Below, one piece after another: positions 1 to 8,140 of a stretch of 46,078 nucleotides of DNA (within the stretch, counting starts at the first letter, position 1; each line of letters begins with the position of its first letter). The notes beneath the pieces were generated by a model. The model was not told the DNA's origin, searched no databases, and was given only the letters and a program-made list of their open reading frames with translations. Origin of the DNA: Deltaproteobacteria bacterium (GTDB lineage: Bacteria > Desulfobacterota > Desulfarculia > Desulfarculales > Desulfarculaceae); the NCBI GenBank assembly GCA_020444165.1, contig JAHLLK010000044.1, positions 1 through 46,078 of the forward strand, given 5' to 3'. A program made the position numbers and the translations under genes.

Positions 1-409
1 ACAGGCCCATGTCCGCCGGGTGCACCCCGCCGTAGAAGGGGTCGTTGAAGAAGAAGGAGTCGCCCTCCTTCACCCCCACCGAGGGGTCGTTGACCCAGTG
101 TTTAACAATGTACTTCACCGGCAGCTGGCCCAACACGGCGTGGAACCAGATGCCGGTGGCTACCACGGCCAGGTCGCCCTGGGCGGTGTAGATGCCAAAG
201 GCCACGTCGCCCCAGCGCATGCCCGAGGACGCGCCCAGTTTCATGGTGGTCTCCTTGCCCTCCTGGGCCACCATGTTCATCTTGTGGACGAAGATGTCGT
301 AATCAACCTGGTCGATTCCCTCCTGGGCCTGGGTCTCCCGCGCCGTCATGGGCTCGGGCTTCATCCGCTGCACTATTTCCAGGTCCCTGGCGTAGACCAT
401 CGCGCACAT
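1..409 (-). CDS. HyuB-type carboxylase subunit (acetone/acetophenone carboxylase or hydantoinase B family), 5' part only
   Basis: Only the first 136 codons are present; the gene continues past the left edge. The start is the ATG ending at 409, seven bases after GGAG. The N-terminus has the HyuB/AcxA pattern: a leader of about 20 residues, an ETTMKLGASSG stretch and NDPFYGGVHPADMGL, matching the NDP-GG-H-D metal-site region of the family. HyuB-type subunits carry the mononuclear metal site that carboxylates an activated (phosphorylated) substrate. It is the last visible gene of the TetR-led operon, separated from the upstream HyuA gene by about 306 bases filled mostly by a structured repeat. 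The carboxylase role is inferred from the gamma-like partner gene; a hydantoinase role cannot be excluded. Confidence 0.85.
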   Translation of the reverse strand, partial: MCAMVYARDLEIVQRMKPEPMTARETQAQEGIDQVDYDIFVHKMNMVAQEGKETTMKLGASSGMRWGDVAFGIYTAQGDLAVVATGIWFHAVLGQLPVKYIVKHWVNDPSVGVKEGDSFFFNDPFYGGVHPADMGL

Positions 410-517
410 GGCTTATCTCCCTCCCGCCGGGCCCGGGGGCTCGGCGTAATCGATCTTTGCCGCCGGCGGCCTCTCCCCTTTTCCGGGGGAATTCGGCCGC
501 CGGTCCCTAACAGAATA

Positions 518-706
518 TTGAAAAAGTCCATCCATGGCCTTTTTCAACCAAACTTGGCCAAAGCGTGGTTTTGCCAAGTTTGGCAAATTGCCTGCTTTTA
601 AAAAGCCGCGCAATTTGGCGCGCCCTCCCCGGGGTCCCCAAACTAGCCGTAGCTTGTTTGGGGTGGTCCCTGGCGCGCCTGGCGGGCTGTTTTTCAACAG
701 CCTGCC
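518..706. repeat. Multi-stem intergenic repeat, copy 1 (long form)
   Basis: A 189-base element built of consecutive stem-loops, homologous to the copy at 34405-34553. In order: TTGAAAAAG/CTTTTTCAA; CCAAACTTGGC/GCCAAGTTTGG with loop GCGTGG; CAAATTGC/GCAATTTG enclosing GCTTT/AAAGC; GGCGCGCC/GGCGCGCC; and GGCGGGCTGTT/AACAGCCTGCC. Unlike copy 2, an extra hairpin (CCCCAAACTAGC paired with GCTTGTTTGGGG) sits between the two GGCGCGCC arms. Two stems differ from copy 2 by paired, compensatory changes. It lies between two co-directional genes of one operon. No ORF of interest is inside. It could be a mobile non-autonomous element, a REP-like repeat or a structured RNA. Confidence 0.85.
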
Positions 707-715
707 AACCCCCGC

Positions 716-2854
716 CTATTCCCGCCGCAGCACGCCGTTGCCAAAACCGTCCTTCAGGAAGCTCCAGCCCGGTTCCAGCACGTAGGTGGTGTCCCGGGCC
801 TCGATCAGGGCCGGCCCGGCCAGGCGGTTGCCCGGCTCCAACTCCTCGAAGCCGTACACCGGGGTCTCGGTGAAGCCGCCCAGAGCCGCCCAAAAGGCCT
901 GGCGCGGCTCGCGCACCGCGGCCGCGGGCGGGATCTCCCCGCCCAGGGGCACGGGCTCCAGTTTCTCTTCCGCGGCCTGCACATAGGCGGTGAGGTAGAA
1001 GCACTCCACGTTGATGCCGCCCATGGGGAAGGTGGCCTCGGGGGTGTAGATGGCCGAGTAGTCCTGGGTGAAGCGCTCGCAGATGTCCCGCAAGTCCGTG
1101 GGGTTTTCCAAGGTAAGATGAGGGCTCACGATCTTGGTGAGGTTGTATTGCATGCCGTAGCGCATGTCCAACTCCAGCCGGAAGCCGATTTGCCCGGGCT
1201 GGAACCCCTCCAGCTTCAAGTCATCCACGGCCAGGGCTTGCAGCTCGGCCACCACGGCGTTGAAGCCCTCCAGGTCTCCGGAATAGTTCTGGTCGTCCCA
1301 CTGGAAGATCTTCATGGTGCGGGATTTGTCCCACACCTGCTGGATGTTCACCGTGCTGGCCCCATAGGCCCCGAACACCGGGGAATTGGCCGAGACGATG
1401 ACCTTGTCCACCTGGAGATAGGGAGCAAAGCCGGTAGCGTGGGTGGCCCCGGCTCCGCCGCAGGCGAAGAGCACGAAGTCCCGGGAGTCGTGGCCCTTCA
1501 AGGCCACCTCGTTGAACACCTCCTGGCCCATGCGGGCGTCCACCATGGCGCGGATGCGCCGGGCCGCCTCCACCACCTCGATGCCCAGGGGGTCGGCGAT
1601 CTTGCCCTTGATGGCCTGGGCCGAGAGGTCCGGGTCCAGGAGCATGTCGCCCCCCAGGTAGTTCTCGGGGTTCAGGTAGCCGAGGACCAGGTCCGCGTCG
1701 GTGACCGTGGGCTCGGTGCCACCCAGGTCGTAGCAGGCCGGGCCCGGCAGGGAGCCGGCCGATTGGGGCCCCACTTCCAGGGATTGGCCCAAAAGGCTGT
1801 TCACCCAGGCGATGGAGCCGCCGCCGGCCCCGATGGACTTCACCTCGATGGCCGGGATGTTGGTGCGCCAGCGGTCGATCACCGGAATGAAGTCAAAGGT
1901 GGAGAGCCGGCCGCCGGTGATCACCCCGATATCAAAGGAAGTGCCGCCCATGTCGGTAAAGATGATCTCGCTGTGCCCATAGGCCCGGCCCAGGGTGAGG
2001 GCCCCGTGCAGGCCGGCCACCGGGCCGGCGTTGTGGGTAAGCACCGCCCGGGTGCGCGACACCTTCTTCATGCCCCCGGTGTTGTGCACCAGCATCAGGG
2101 GCCGCCGGTAGCCGCCGTCCTGCAGCTCGTTGCCCAGCTTGGTCAGTTCGTCGGCCATGACCCCGTGGATATAGGCGTTGACGATGGTGGTGATGAAGCG
2201 GGTGTATTCCCCGGACTTGGGCGAAACGTCGCTGGAGAGGAACACCGGCAAGGAGCCCAGGTAGTCTTCGGGATACTCCTCTTCGATCACCTGCTTGATC
2301 TGCCGCTCGTGGGCCGGATTGGCAAAGGACCACAACAGGCAGACCACGAAGCCCATGGCCCCCTTGTCCACCAACTCCTGCAGGGCGGCCAGGATGTCCT
2401 CCCGCGAGAGCGGGCACACGGCATGGCCAAAGGAGTCCATCCGCTCCCGCACCCCCACCACCATATCCCGGGAGATCAAGGGCGTGGCCTTGTTGATGCG
2501 GGCCAGGTCCTTGTTCTCCTGGCTGTTGCCGCCGTCGGCCCAACTGCGGGCCCGGCCCAGGAAGATGGCGTCCTCGTGGCCCGCCGTTGTGATGAGCCCC
2601 AGCTTGGGGCCGTTGCGCTCGATGAGGGCGTTGGTGCCCAAGGTGGTGCTGTAGCGCACCGCGCTGGCCCGGCCCAGGAAATCCGTGAGGGTCAGGCCGT
2701 ACTCGCGGGCCAGGCCGCGGACCCCTTTCATGAAGCCCACCGAGAGGTCGTAGTGGGTGGTGGGGGATTTGGCCGCCCGCTCACCCGACCCCGCGGAGGT
2801 GGCGAAAAAATCCGTAAAGGTCCCCCCGATATCGACATTGACCGTAAATCCCAT
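716..2854 (-). CDS. HyuA-type ATP-dependent subunit 2 (hydantoinase/oxoprolinase family; ApcC-like)
   Basis: A 712-residue protein of the hydantoinase A/oxoprolinase family, which binds ATP through an actin-like fold and phosphorylates the substrate. Visible: the N-terminal phosphate loop NVDIGGTFTDFF (residues about 5-16), TDMGGTSFDIG near residue 305, SIGAGGGSIAW, and the VTDADLVLGYLNP region. The start is chosen as the ATG six bases after AGGAGA; an upstream in-frame ATG at 2881 overlaps the previous gene and lacks as good a site. It is clearly a paralogue, not a duplicate, of the 669-residue HyuA protein upstream. Two unlike HyuA subunits in one operon resemble acetophenone carboxylase (ApcA and ApcC) more than acetone carboxylase, which has one. 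Substrate unknown. Confidence 0.88.
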   Translation of the reverse strand: MGFTVNVDIGGTFTDFFATSAGSGERAAKSPTTHYDLSVGFMKGVRGLAREYGLTLTDFLGRASAVRYSTTLGTNALIERNGPKLGLITTAGHEDAIFLGRARSWADGGNSQENKDLARINKATPLISRDMVVGVRERMDSFGHAVCPLSREDILAALQELVDKGAMGFVVCLLWSFANPAHERQIKQVIEEEYPEDYLGSLPVFLSSDVSPKSGEYTRFITTIVNAYIHGVMADELTKLGNELQDGGYRRPLMLVHNTGGMKKVSRTRAVLTHNAGPVAGLHGALTLGRAYGHSEIIFTDMGGTSFDIGVITGGRLSTFDFIPVIDRWRTNIPAIEVKSIGAGGGSIAWVNSLLGQSLEVGPQSAGSLPGPACYDLGGTEPTVTDADLVLGYLNPENYLGGDMLLDPDLSAQAIKGKIADPLGIEVVEAARRIRAMVDARMGQEVFNEVALKGHDSRDFVLFACGGAGATHATGFAPYLQVDKVIVSANSPVFGAYGASTVNIQQVWDKSRTMKIFQWDDQNYSGDLEGFNAVVAELQALAVDDLKLEGFQPGQIGFRLELDMRYGMQYNLTKIVSPHLTLENPTDLRDICERFTQDYSAIYTPEATFPMGGINVECFYLTAYVQAAEEKLEPVPLGGEIPPAAAVREPRQAFWAALGGFTETPVYGFEELEPGNRLAGPALIEARDTTYVLEPGWSFLKDGFGNGVLRRE

Positions 2855-2877
2855 GTCAGGTCTCCTTACTGACGGGT

Positions 2878-3831
2878 TCAAAGCTGAACCCGGGAAATCT
2901 CAGCGACCAACTGGTGCATGACCTCCAGATTGGTGTCGCGGGTGGCCGGCCCCAGGCTGGTGAAAAAGAAGCCGCGGCCCGCTTGGGCCCGGTACAGTTC
3001 CGCGCCCTGGGCCATCACCTCCCGGGCCGCGTCCAGGTCGTCCAGGGGCAGCCCGATGCCCAGGCCCAGGCCCTGGCCGGCCAAGCCCTCCAACACCCGT
3101 CGGGAGGGCAGTTCCCCGGTGTGGGAGGTGCCCAGCACGTGGAAATCCAGCTTGAGCAGCGCGAGCCCCTGGGGCAGCTCGGGCCCGTAGTTCCGGAGGA
3201 ACAGGCCGGTGGGCACGTCGTAGTGGGCGGCCAGGTTCCCCAGCGTGTTGTAGACCTTGCGGGCGCCCATGGTCACCCCGCGCTCCGCCAGGGCCCGGCC
3301 CTCCAAAAAGATGAGCACGTCGGGCCGGGTGGCGCAGAAGGCTTCGGCCACCCGCACCGCCAGGGGTTTGATCGCGGCCAGGGCCTTGTCGTCCACCTCC
3401 GGGCCGAAAACCTGGCCGGCCAGGTTCACCGGCCCGGTCATCACCGCCACGCAGGCCCGGTTGGCCCGGGAGATGTCGAACATCCGCCGCGCCTTTTCCA
3501 GGGCCACCTTGAGCCGTCCGGTCTCTTCCGGCGCCGCACAGAGCTGCCCGGCCGGGCCGGCCAGCTCGGGCCGGTCGTCCTGCCACACCACCGGGCAGCC
3601 GCAGGCCTCGGCCAACAGCGTCCAGTCCAGGCCGGCCACCACGCCGTCCAGCTTGAACAACTCCGCGGTCTTGACCAACACGTTGGCCCAGGCCGTGGGG
3701 TCCTGGGTGAAGGCCTCGGCCTTCACCCCGCCCACCCGGGCGGCCAGGCCCCGCACCAGGGGCACAAAGGCCGGCCGGACCAGGGGCGCCCCCCGCAGGA
3801 AGCATTGAAAAAGCTCCCTACCCGTGGCCAT
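2878..3831 (-). CDS. Uroporphyrinogen-decarboxylase-like protein (possible methyltransferase)
   Basis: A 317-residue soluble protein resembling the URO-D/MtaA-CmuA TIM-barrel family: an N-terminal RPAFVPLV stretch, VMTGPVNLAGQVFG (residues about 129-142), which matches the family's TGP core strand, a DVLIFLEGRAL strand, and a C-terminal GPATRDTNLEVMHQLV segment like the family's final NL-helix. The start ATG follows GGAG by seven bases and lies two bases after the gamma-like gene's stop; the stop is 23 bases before the next HyuA gene. It is therefore embedded in the carboxylase operon. Family members either decarboxylate porphyrins or move methyl groups to or from corrinoids or thiols. No function in ketone carboxylation is known to me, so the role is open. 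Its mass (about 34 kDa) is near that of the ApcE subunit, but I cannot show homology. Confidence 0.6.
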   Translation of the reverse strand: MATGRELFQCFLRGAPLVRPAFVPLVRGLAARVGGVKAEAFTQDPTAWANVLVKTAELFKLDGVVAGLDWTLLAEACGCPVVWQDDRPELAGPAGQLCAAPEETGRLKVALEKARRMFDISRANRACVAVMTGPVNLAGQVFGPEVDDKALAAIKPLAVRVAEAFCATRPDVLIFLEGRALAERGVTMGARKVYNTLGNLAAHYDVPTGLFLRNYGPELPQGLALLKLDFHVLGTSHTGELPSRRVLEGLAGQGLGLGIGLPLDDLDAAREVMAQGAELYRAQAGRGFFFTSLGPATRDTNLEVMHQLVAEISRVQL

Positions 3832-3833
3832 GG

Positions 3834-4163
3834 TCAGGCTCCGCGCCTTTGTTTGAGCTGGTCCAGGTCGAGTTCAATGTCATGGGTAATGGGGTGCCCC
3901 GGCGGCAGGTACTCGTTCTCCACCATGATGCCGCAGCCCGGGCAATAGAACTCCAACAGGCGGCAATAGCCGGGGTCCGGGGTGAAGCTGTAGGCCTGGC
4001 CCTCCACCAGGGGGGGATGCACCTGGGCCAGGTCCTTCTCCGCCACCAGGCAGCCCTTCTTATAGTTTTCCCGCGCGTCGACCAGGGGCCGGCCGCAGCG
4101 CTGGCAGCACCACATCTCCGTGTCCAGGTCTATTTCCAGGTATTCGGTGATCCGCACCTTCAT
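3834..4163 (-). CDS. Acetone carboxylase gamma-subunit-like zinc-ribbon protein
   Basis: A 109-residue protein with two cysteine pairs, CCQRCG near residue 20 and YCPGCG near residue 75, followed by PPGHP, the pattern of the acetone carboxylase gamma subunit (AcxC/ApcB group), which binds zinc and bridges the larger subunits. It is shorter than AcxC (about 160-170 residues), closer to the 15-kDa acetophenone carboxylase subunit. Its ATG overlaps the stop of the upstream HyuA gene in an ATGA junction, with GGAGG seven bases before, indicating translational coupling. This gene is the main reason to call the operon a carboxylase rather than a hydantoinase. Confidence 0.8.
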   Translation of the reverse strand: MKVRITEYLEIDLDTEMWCCQRCGRPLVDARENYKKGCLVAEKDLAQVHPPLVEGQAYSFTPDPGYCRLLEFYCPGCGIMVENEYLPPGHPITHDIELDLDQLKQRRGA

Positions 4164-6169
4164 GACCCCACCTCCTCCAGGAGCGAGTTGTCGTATTGGT
4201 CCACCGTGAGCCGCCAGCCCGCGGGCAGGTACACCGTGGTGTGCTCCGACTCCACCAGGGCCGGCCCGGCCAGTTGGTGGCCGTGGCCCAGCTTGGCTCG
4301 GTCATACACCGGCGCCTTTTGGCCGCCGGGCACGGTGAATACGGTGCGTTCGCCCTTCTGGGCCGTGGCCACCGGGGTCGCGGCCGGGGCCGCGGCGGGG
4401 AACTCGTAGTGGGGCATGGCCGCTTTCGCCGTGAGGCAGAAGGTGGTGAGCACCAGGGCGCCGGCGCCGTCCCAGCCCAAGGCTTTGAGATCAGTCGCGG
4501 CCTGCTCCTGGGCGGCGGTCCAGGCCGCGGCGGCCGAGGCCAGACCGGCCGGCGCGGCCACCTTGATCTCGGGGCCGCCGGCCGCCGGCCGCACCAAAAG
4601 CTCGGCCCCGTAGCTCACCTGTTCCGGGCCGAAGCCTTCGCCCCGCATGTCCCGGAGCGCTTCCTTTTCCATGCCGGCCTGGGCCGCGGCCAGGGCTTCG
4701 CCCAACCCGGGGTCGCCGAACTCCCGCTCCACCCGGCGGTAGTAGATGTGGCCCACATCCATACTCAAGGACGAGAAGGCCGAGAACACCGCGGAATAAG
4801 GCGTCAGCACGATCTTCTTGAGGCCGGCGGTGGCGGCGATGTCACAGATGTGGGCCGGCCCGGCCCCGCCGTAGACCACCAGCAGGGGATCAGCCGCGGG
4901 TCCCAGGTCTTCCTTGACCTGGGCCAGGCCGGCGGCCATGGCCGCATCGATGTCCCGCTTCACGGCCAGGGCGGCCTCCTCCACGCCGAGGCCCAGGGGC
5001 AGGGCCACCTTCTGGCTTATGACCTCATGGGCCTTGGCCGCGTTCAGCTTCATCTCCCCGCCCAGGAAGTAGCCCGGGTCCAACAGGCCCAGCACCACGT
5101 CGGCGTCGGTGACCGTGGGCTCGGCGCCGCCCAGATCGAAGCAGGCCGGCCCGGGCAGGGCGCCGGCCGACTGGGGGCCCACCCGGAGCACCTGGTCCTT
5201 GACCGTGGCGATGGAGCCGCCGCCCGCGCCCAGGGCCCGGATGGCCAGCATGGGCAGGTTCACCTGAAAGCCTTCCACGTCCGGGGCCAAGGCATAGCTG
5301 GGCTGTCCCTGGCGCACGTAGCCCAGGTCAAAGGAAGTGCCGCCCATGTCGGCGGAGATCACGTCGCCCGCGCCGTAGAGGTTCCCCACCAGCCGGGCGC
5401 CCAACAGGCCGGCGGCCGGACCGGAGTTGTAGGTGTTGATGGCTCGGGTTTTGGCCACCCGGGCCACGGCGCCGTTGTTGTGCACGATGAACAGGTTCTT
5501 GGCGTACAGGCGCTTCCGAAGCTCCTCACCGGCCTTATACAAGAGCCGGGTCAGCTTGGCGTGGATGTAGGCGTTCAGCACCGCCGCGTTCACCCGGGCG
5601 GCGTCGCCGGCCCGCCGCGAGATGTCCGAGGACAGGAAAACCGGCACCGAGCCCAGGTAATCCCGGGGATAGAGTTCCTTGATGATGGCGCGAGCCTCGC
5701 GCTCGGCCGTGGGGTCCTGATCCGAGCCGGCCAGGGCCAGGACCAGGGAGCGCGCGCCGGCGTCGATGAGCGCCTGGGCCTGGGCCAACACCTGGTCAGC
5801 CTCCGGCGCCCCGTCGCCCGACAACTCCCGCACCATGAAGGGCTGGACCAAGGGCGCCTTGCCGTCCTCGGCCCGGCAAGGGGCCAAGCCGGTCTGCCCC
5901 TGGCTCACCAACAGCCCCACTTTGGCCCCGTCCCGCTGGATGATGGTGTTGGTGCCGATGGTGTTGGAAAAGCGGATGACGTCGGTTTGATAGAGCAGGT
6001 CCTCCACGGCCAAACCGAGCCGGCCGGCCCCCGCTTCCAGGCATTTCAGGAAGCACACGGTCAGATCGTGCGGCGTGGTGGGTACTTTCACCGCCGCCGC
6101 CCGTCCGTCCGACAGGAAGAACCCGTCGGTGAAGGTGCCTCCCGTGTCAATATCCACACTGAAACCCAT
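4160..6169 (-). CDS. HyuA-type ATP-dependent subunit 1 (ApcA-like)
   Basis: A 669-residue hydantoinase A/oxoprolinase-family protein with the nucleotide-binding motif DIDTGGTFTDGF at residues about 5-16, ADMGGTSFDLG near 270, ALGAGGGSIATV near 305, and the VTDADVVLGLLDPGYF segment. Members phosphorylate the carbonyl substrate and/or bicarbonate using ATP. The ATG is fused to the stop of the tetR-like gene (TAATG) and follows GGAGGGG by about seven bases, so it is expressed with the regulator. It is the first enzymatic gene of the operon and overlaps the gamma-like gene by four bases. Predicted mass near 70 kDa. Confidence 0.88.
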   Translation of the reverse strand: MGFSVDIDTGGTFTDGFFLSDGRAAAVKVPTTPHDLTVCFLKCLEAGAGRLGLAVEDLLYQTDVIRFSNTIGTNTIIQRDGAKVGLLVSQGQTGLAPCRAEDGKAPLVQPFMVRELSGDGAPEADQVLAQAQALIDAGARSLVLALAGSDQDPTAEREARAIIKELYPRDYLGSVPVFLSSDISRRAGDAARVNAAVLNAYIHAKLTRLLYKAGEELRKRLYAKNLFIVHNNGAVARVAKTRAINTYNSGPAAGLLGARLVGNLYGAGDVISADMGGTSFDLGYVRQGQPSYALAPDVEGFQVNLPMLAIRALGAGGGSIATVKDQVLRVGPQSAGALPGPACFDLGGAEPTVTDADVVLGLLDPGYFLGGEMKLNAAKAHEVISQKVALPLGLGVEEAALAVKRDIDAAMAAGLAQVKEDLGPAADPLLVVYGGAGPAHICDIAATAGLKKIVLTPYSAVFSAFSSLSMDVGHIYYRRVEREFGDPGLGEALAAAQAGMEKEALRDMRGEGFGPEQVSYGAELLVRPAAGGPEIKVAAPAGLASAAAAWTAAQEQAATDLKALGWDGAGALVLTTFCLTAKAAMPHYEFPAAAPAATPVATAQKGERTVFTVPGGQKAPVYDRAKLGHGHQLAGPALVESEHTTVYLPAGWRLTVDQYDNSLLEEVGS

Positions 6170-6819
6170 TACTTAACCCCTCCTTCCTGACTGACCCGCG
6201 CCCCCGGCCCTCCCCTGCCGGGGGGAACTCCTCCTGCCTCTGGGCATCCCGCGATGCCGTGCAAGATGAAGGACGTAACCTCCTGGCAAACCTCCTCCCG
6301 GCTGAGCCGTCCCTGGGGCCGGTACCAGCGGAGATGCCAGTTCAAGACACCCAGGACGTTGAACGCCGCGATGGTGGCGCTTTTGATATTCGCCAGGCCG
6401 GCCTCCTGGAGGTCCTGCAAGCACTGGCGATAGATCTCCAGGATTTCCTCCTGATAGGTCCGGTTCTTTTCTCTGCCTTCGGGGGAGAGATGCTCTTCGT
6501 CCAGAAAAAATATCTTGGCCTCTTTTTTCATGAGGCTGGAGAGTTCCAATTGGATGCGGATGAGGGCCTTGAAGCGCTCCAACGGGTCGGCATCGGTTTG
6601 GGCCGGCTCCCGCAGGCGGGTCAGCAGCATCCGGGAGGCCTCTTCCAGGATGGACAGGAGGAGGCCTTCCTTGTTGCCGAAGTGATGATAGATGTTGGAG
6701 ATGGACAGGCCGGTGGAGTTGGCGATGTCGCGGATGGAGGTGCCGGCGAAACCCCGCTCGGCGAAAAGCTCCATGGCCCGCTCGGCCAGTATCTCCTTAT
6801 TGCTGTTGGCTTCCGCCAT
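6169..6819 (-). CDS. TetR-family transcriptional regulator of the carboxylase operon
   Basis: A 216-residue TetR/AcrR protein. The helix-turn-helix lies at residues about 10-55: ILAERAMELFAERGFAGTS, then SISNIYHHFGNKEGLL. The C-terminal two thirds form the variable ligand-binding helical region. The start is taken as the ATG eight bases after AGGAG; an upstream in-frame ATG would add 34 unrelated residues. Its stop shares a base with the start of the first HyuA gene, so regulator and enzymes form one transcript, the usual arrangement for autoregulated, substrate-released repression. Candidate operators lie about 100-150 bases upstream. The inducer is unknown but is probably the substrate or its CoA derivative. 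Confidence 0.9.
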   Translation of the reverse strand: MAEANSNKEILAERAMELFAERGFAGTSIRDIANSTGLSISNIYHHFGNKEGLLLSILEEASRMLLTRLREPAQTDADPLERFKALIRIQLELSSLMKKEAKIFFLDEEHLSPEGREKNRTYQEEILEIYRQCLQDLQEAGLANIKSATIAAFNVLGVLNWHLRWYRPQGRLSREEVCQEVTSFILHGIAGCPEAGGVPPGRGGPGARVSQEGGVK

Positions 6820-7186
6820 GGCTCTGCTCCTGGGGGGAGAAAGTGCCTGGGTTCCGGTCCGTAGCCCGGGTCGGGTTTGATGGCGGAGAGAGCGCGAGAG
6901 ATGCCAGCGGGAGAGCGCCAATCGGTCGTTCTAATCAGCATCAGCCGTAGGTTAATCGAACGATCGATCTAGAAGCAAGCCCAAAATTCACGAGCGTAGC
7001 AAATATTTTTTTAGTTTTTATTGTAGCGAAGTTAGCTTGTTTTCATGACAAGCAGGCTTAAGTTTGCGCGAGCCACCAACCAGCCTCCGGCCCCGGGCAG
7101 CGGCCCTCTGGACGGCGGATCATTCTTCGCAGAGTTGTCATATCCATGTAACCCCGCGGCCCCCAAAGTCCTCTAAACCATGGCCC
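6820..7186. other. Divergent intergenic region between tetR-like operon and binding-protein operon
   Basis: About 367 bases with no gene. The centre (roughly 6985-7045) is markedly AT-rich for this genome, with long T runs, as expected for back-to-back promoters. On the minus strand a weak TTGCTT / ATTAAC pair flanks the palindromic site at 6955-6968. No clear sigma-70 pair is convincing on the plus strand. An in-frame ATG at 7064 could extend the plus-strand gene but would add 41 residues without signal-peptide character. Confidence 0.5.
6921..6968. promoter_or_regulatory. Candidate TetR operator pair
   Basis: Two related sites in opposite orientation. The first, 6921-6935, reads ATCGGTCGTTCTAAT. 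The second, 6955-6968, is the perfect palindrome ATCGA-ACGA-TCGAT; read on the other strand it contains ATCGATCGTTCGAT. Both share the core ATCG(A/G)TCGTTC. Size, symmetry and position just upstream of the TetR-like gene fit an autoregulatory operator, but assignment is by position only. Confidence 0.45.
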
Positions 7187-8101
7187 ATGTCGCGCGCCGC
7201 CTTCATCGCCGCCGCCCTGATGCTTTGGGGCCTTGTCCTGGGGACGCCGGGAGCGGCCCCGGCCGGCCCGGCCCGGCCCCTGCCCCCCGTGGTGCGCCTG
7301 GCGGTGACCGATCTCGAGGGTTATCCGCGGCTCGATAGCGAGTTCGGCGCCTTTGCCCGGCGCCTGGGGGAGCTGGCGGGGTGCCGGGTGGAGCTGGTGC
7401 CGGTGCAGAGCCGCACCTCGGCCGTGGAAGCCCTCACCGAGCGCCAGGTGGATCTGGTCCTCACCGGTCCGGCGGAGTATGTGGTGTTCCACCAGCTCAC
7501 CAACGCCCGGCCCCTGGTGGCTTTTTCCCGGCCGGACTACTTCGCGGGGATTTTGGTGCTGGCCGAACGGGAGCCCCACACCATCGGTGACCTCAAGGGC
7601 AAGACCGTGCTGTTCGGGGACGTGGGGTCCACCTCCTTTCATTTGGCCCCCATGCAGATCCTGGCCGACCACGGCCTGAACCCCCTGCGGGACATCCGCT
7701 CCCTGCACCTCAGCCGCCATGACCTGGCCGGGGCTTGGCGGGCCCTGAAAGAGGGCCAGGTGGACGCCCTGGGCATGAACTACACCACCCTGTGGCGGCT
7801 GCAGCACTCGGACCCGGACCTGGAGCCCGGAGCCTTCCGCTTTTTGGCCCGGGGACCGGACCTGCCCAGCGACGTGCTCCTGGTGGGCGGGCACGTGCCC
7901 CCGGCCGTGAAGGCCCGGCTCAGCCAGGCCTTCACGGGACACGAGGCCTCCCTCATCGCCGCGCTCCTCCTGGGCGAGGACAACCGCAAGTACCGGGGTA
8001 TGAAATTCCTCACCACCGTCAAGGATTCCGATTACGACTATGTTCGCAGCATGTACCGCACCATCGGGTTTCCTCGTTTCTCCCGGTTCATCCAAGACTG
8101 A
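7187..8101 (+). CDS. PhnD-type periplasmic substrate-binding protein (probable sensor input)
   Basis: A 304-residue protein with an N-terminal signal peptide (hydrophobic residues about 3-20, ending near PGAAPAG) followed by a phosphate/phosphonate-binding-protein fold: VVRLAVTDLEGYPRLDSEFG, then VDLVLTGPAEYVVF, then the hinge segment GDLKGKTVLFGDVGSTSFHL, which matches the family's KGK-SGSTSG ligand loop. The start is the ATG before the signal peptide; no strong ribosome site is seen. No permease or ATPase gene is nearby. The next gene, 39 bases on, is a membrane sensor kinase, so the protein probably delivers ligand occupancy to the kinase rather than to a transporter. Ligand unknown. Confidence 0.8.
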   Translation: MSRAAFIAAALMLWGLVLGTPGAAPAGPARPLPPVVRLAVTDLEGYPRLDSEFGAFARRLGELAGCRVELVPVQSRTSAVEALTERQVDLVLTGPAEYVVFHQLTNARPLVAFSRPDYFAGILVLAEREPHTIGDLKGKTVLFGDVGSTSFHLAPMQILADHGLNPLRDIRSLHLSRHDLAGAWRALKEGQVDALGMNYTTLWRLQHSDPDLEPGAFRFLARGPDLPSDVLLVGGHVPPAVKARLSQAFTGHEASLIAALLLGEDNRKYRGMKFLTTVKDSDYDYVRSMYRTIGFPRFSRFIQD

Positions 8102-8140
8102 GCCGCCCGGGCCTCCCCAGGCCTGAGAAGGGAACGGCGC

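Noticed and set aside
1118..6190. Long plus-strand open frames opposite the HyuA genes
   Set aside because: Antisense shadows in high-GC DNA; the minus-strand proteins carry clear family motifs.
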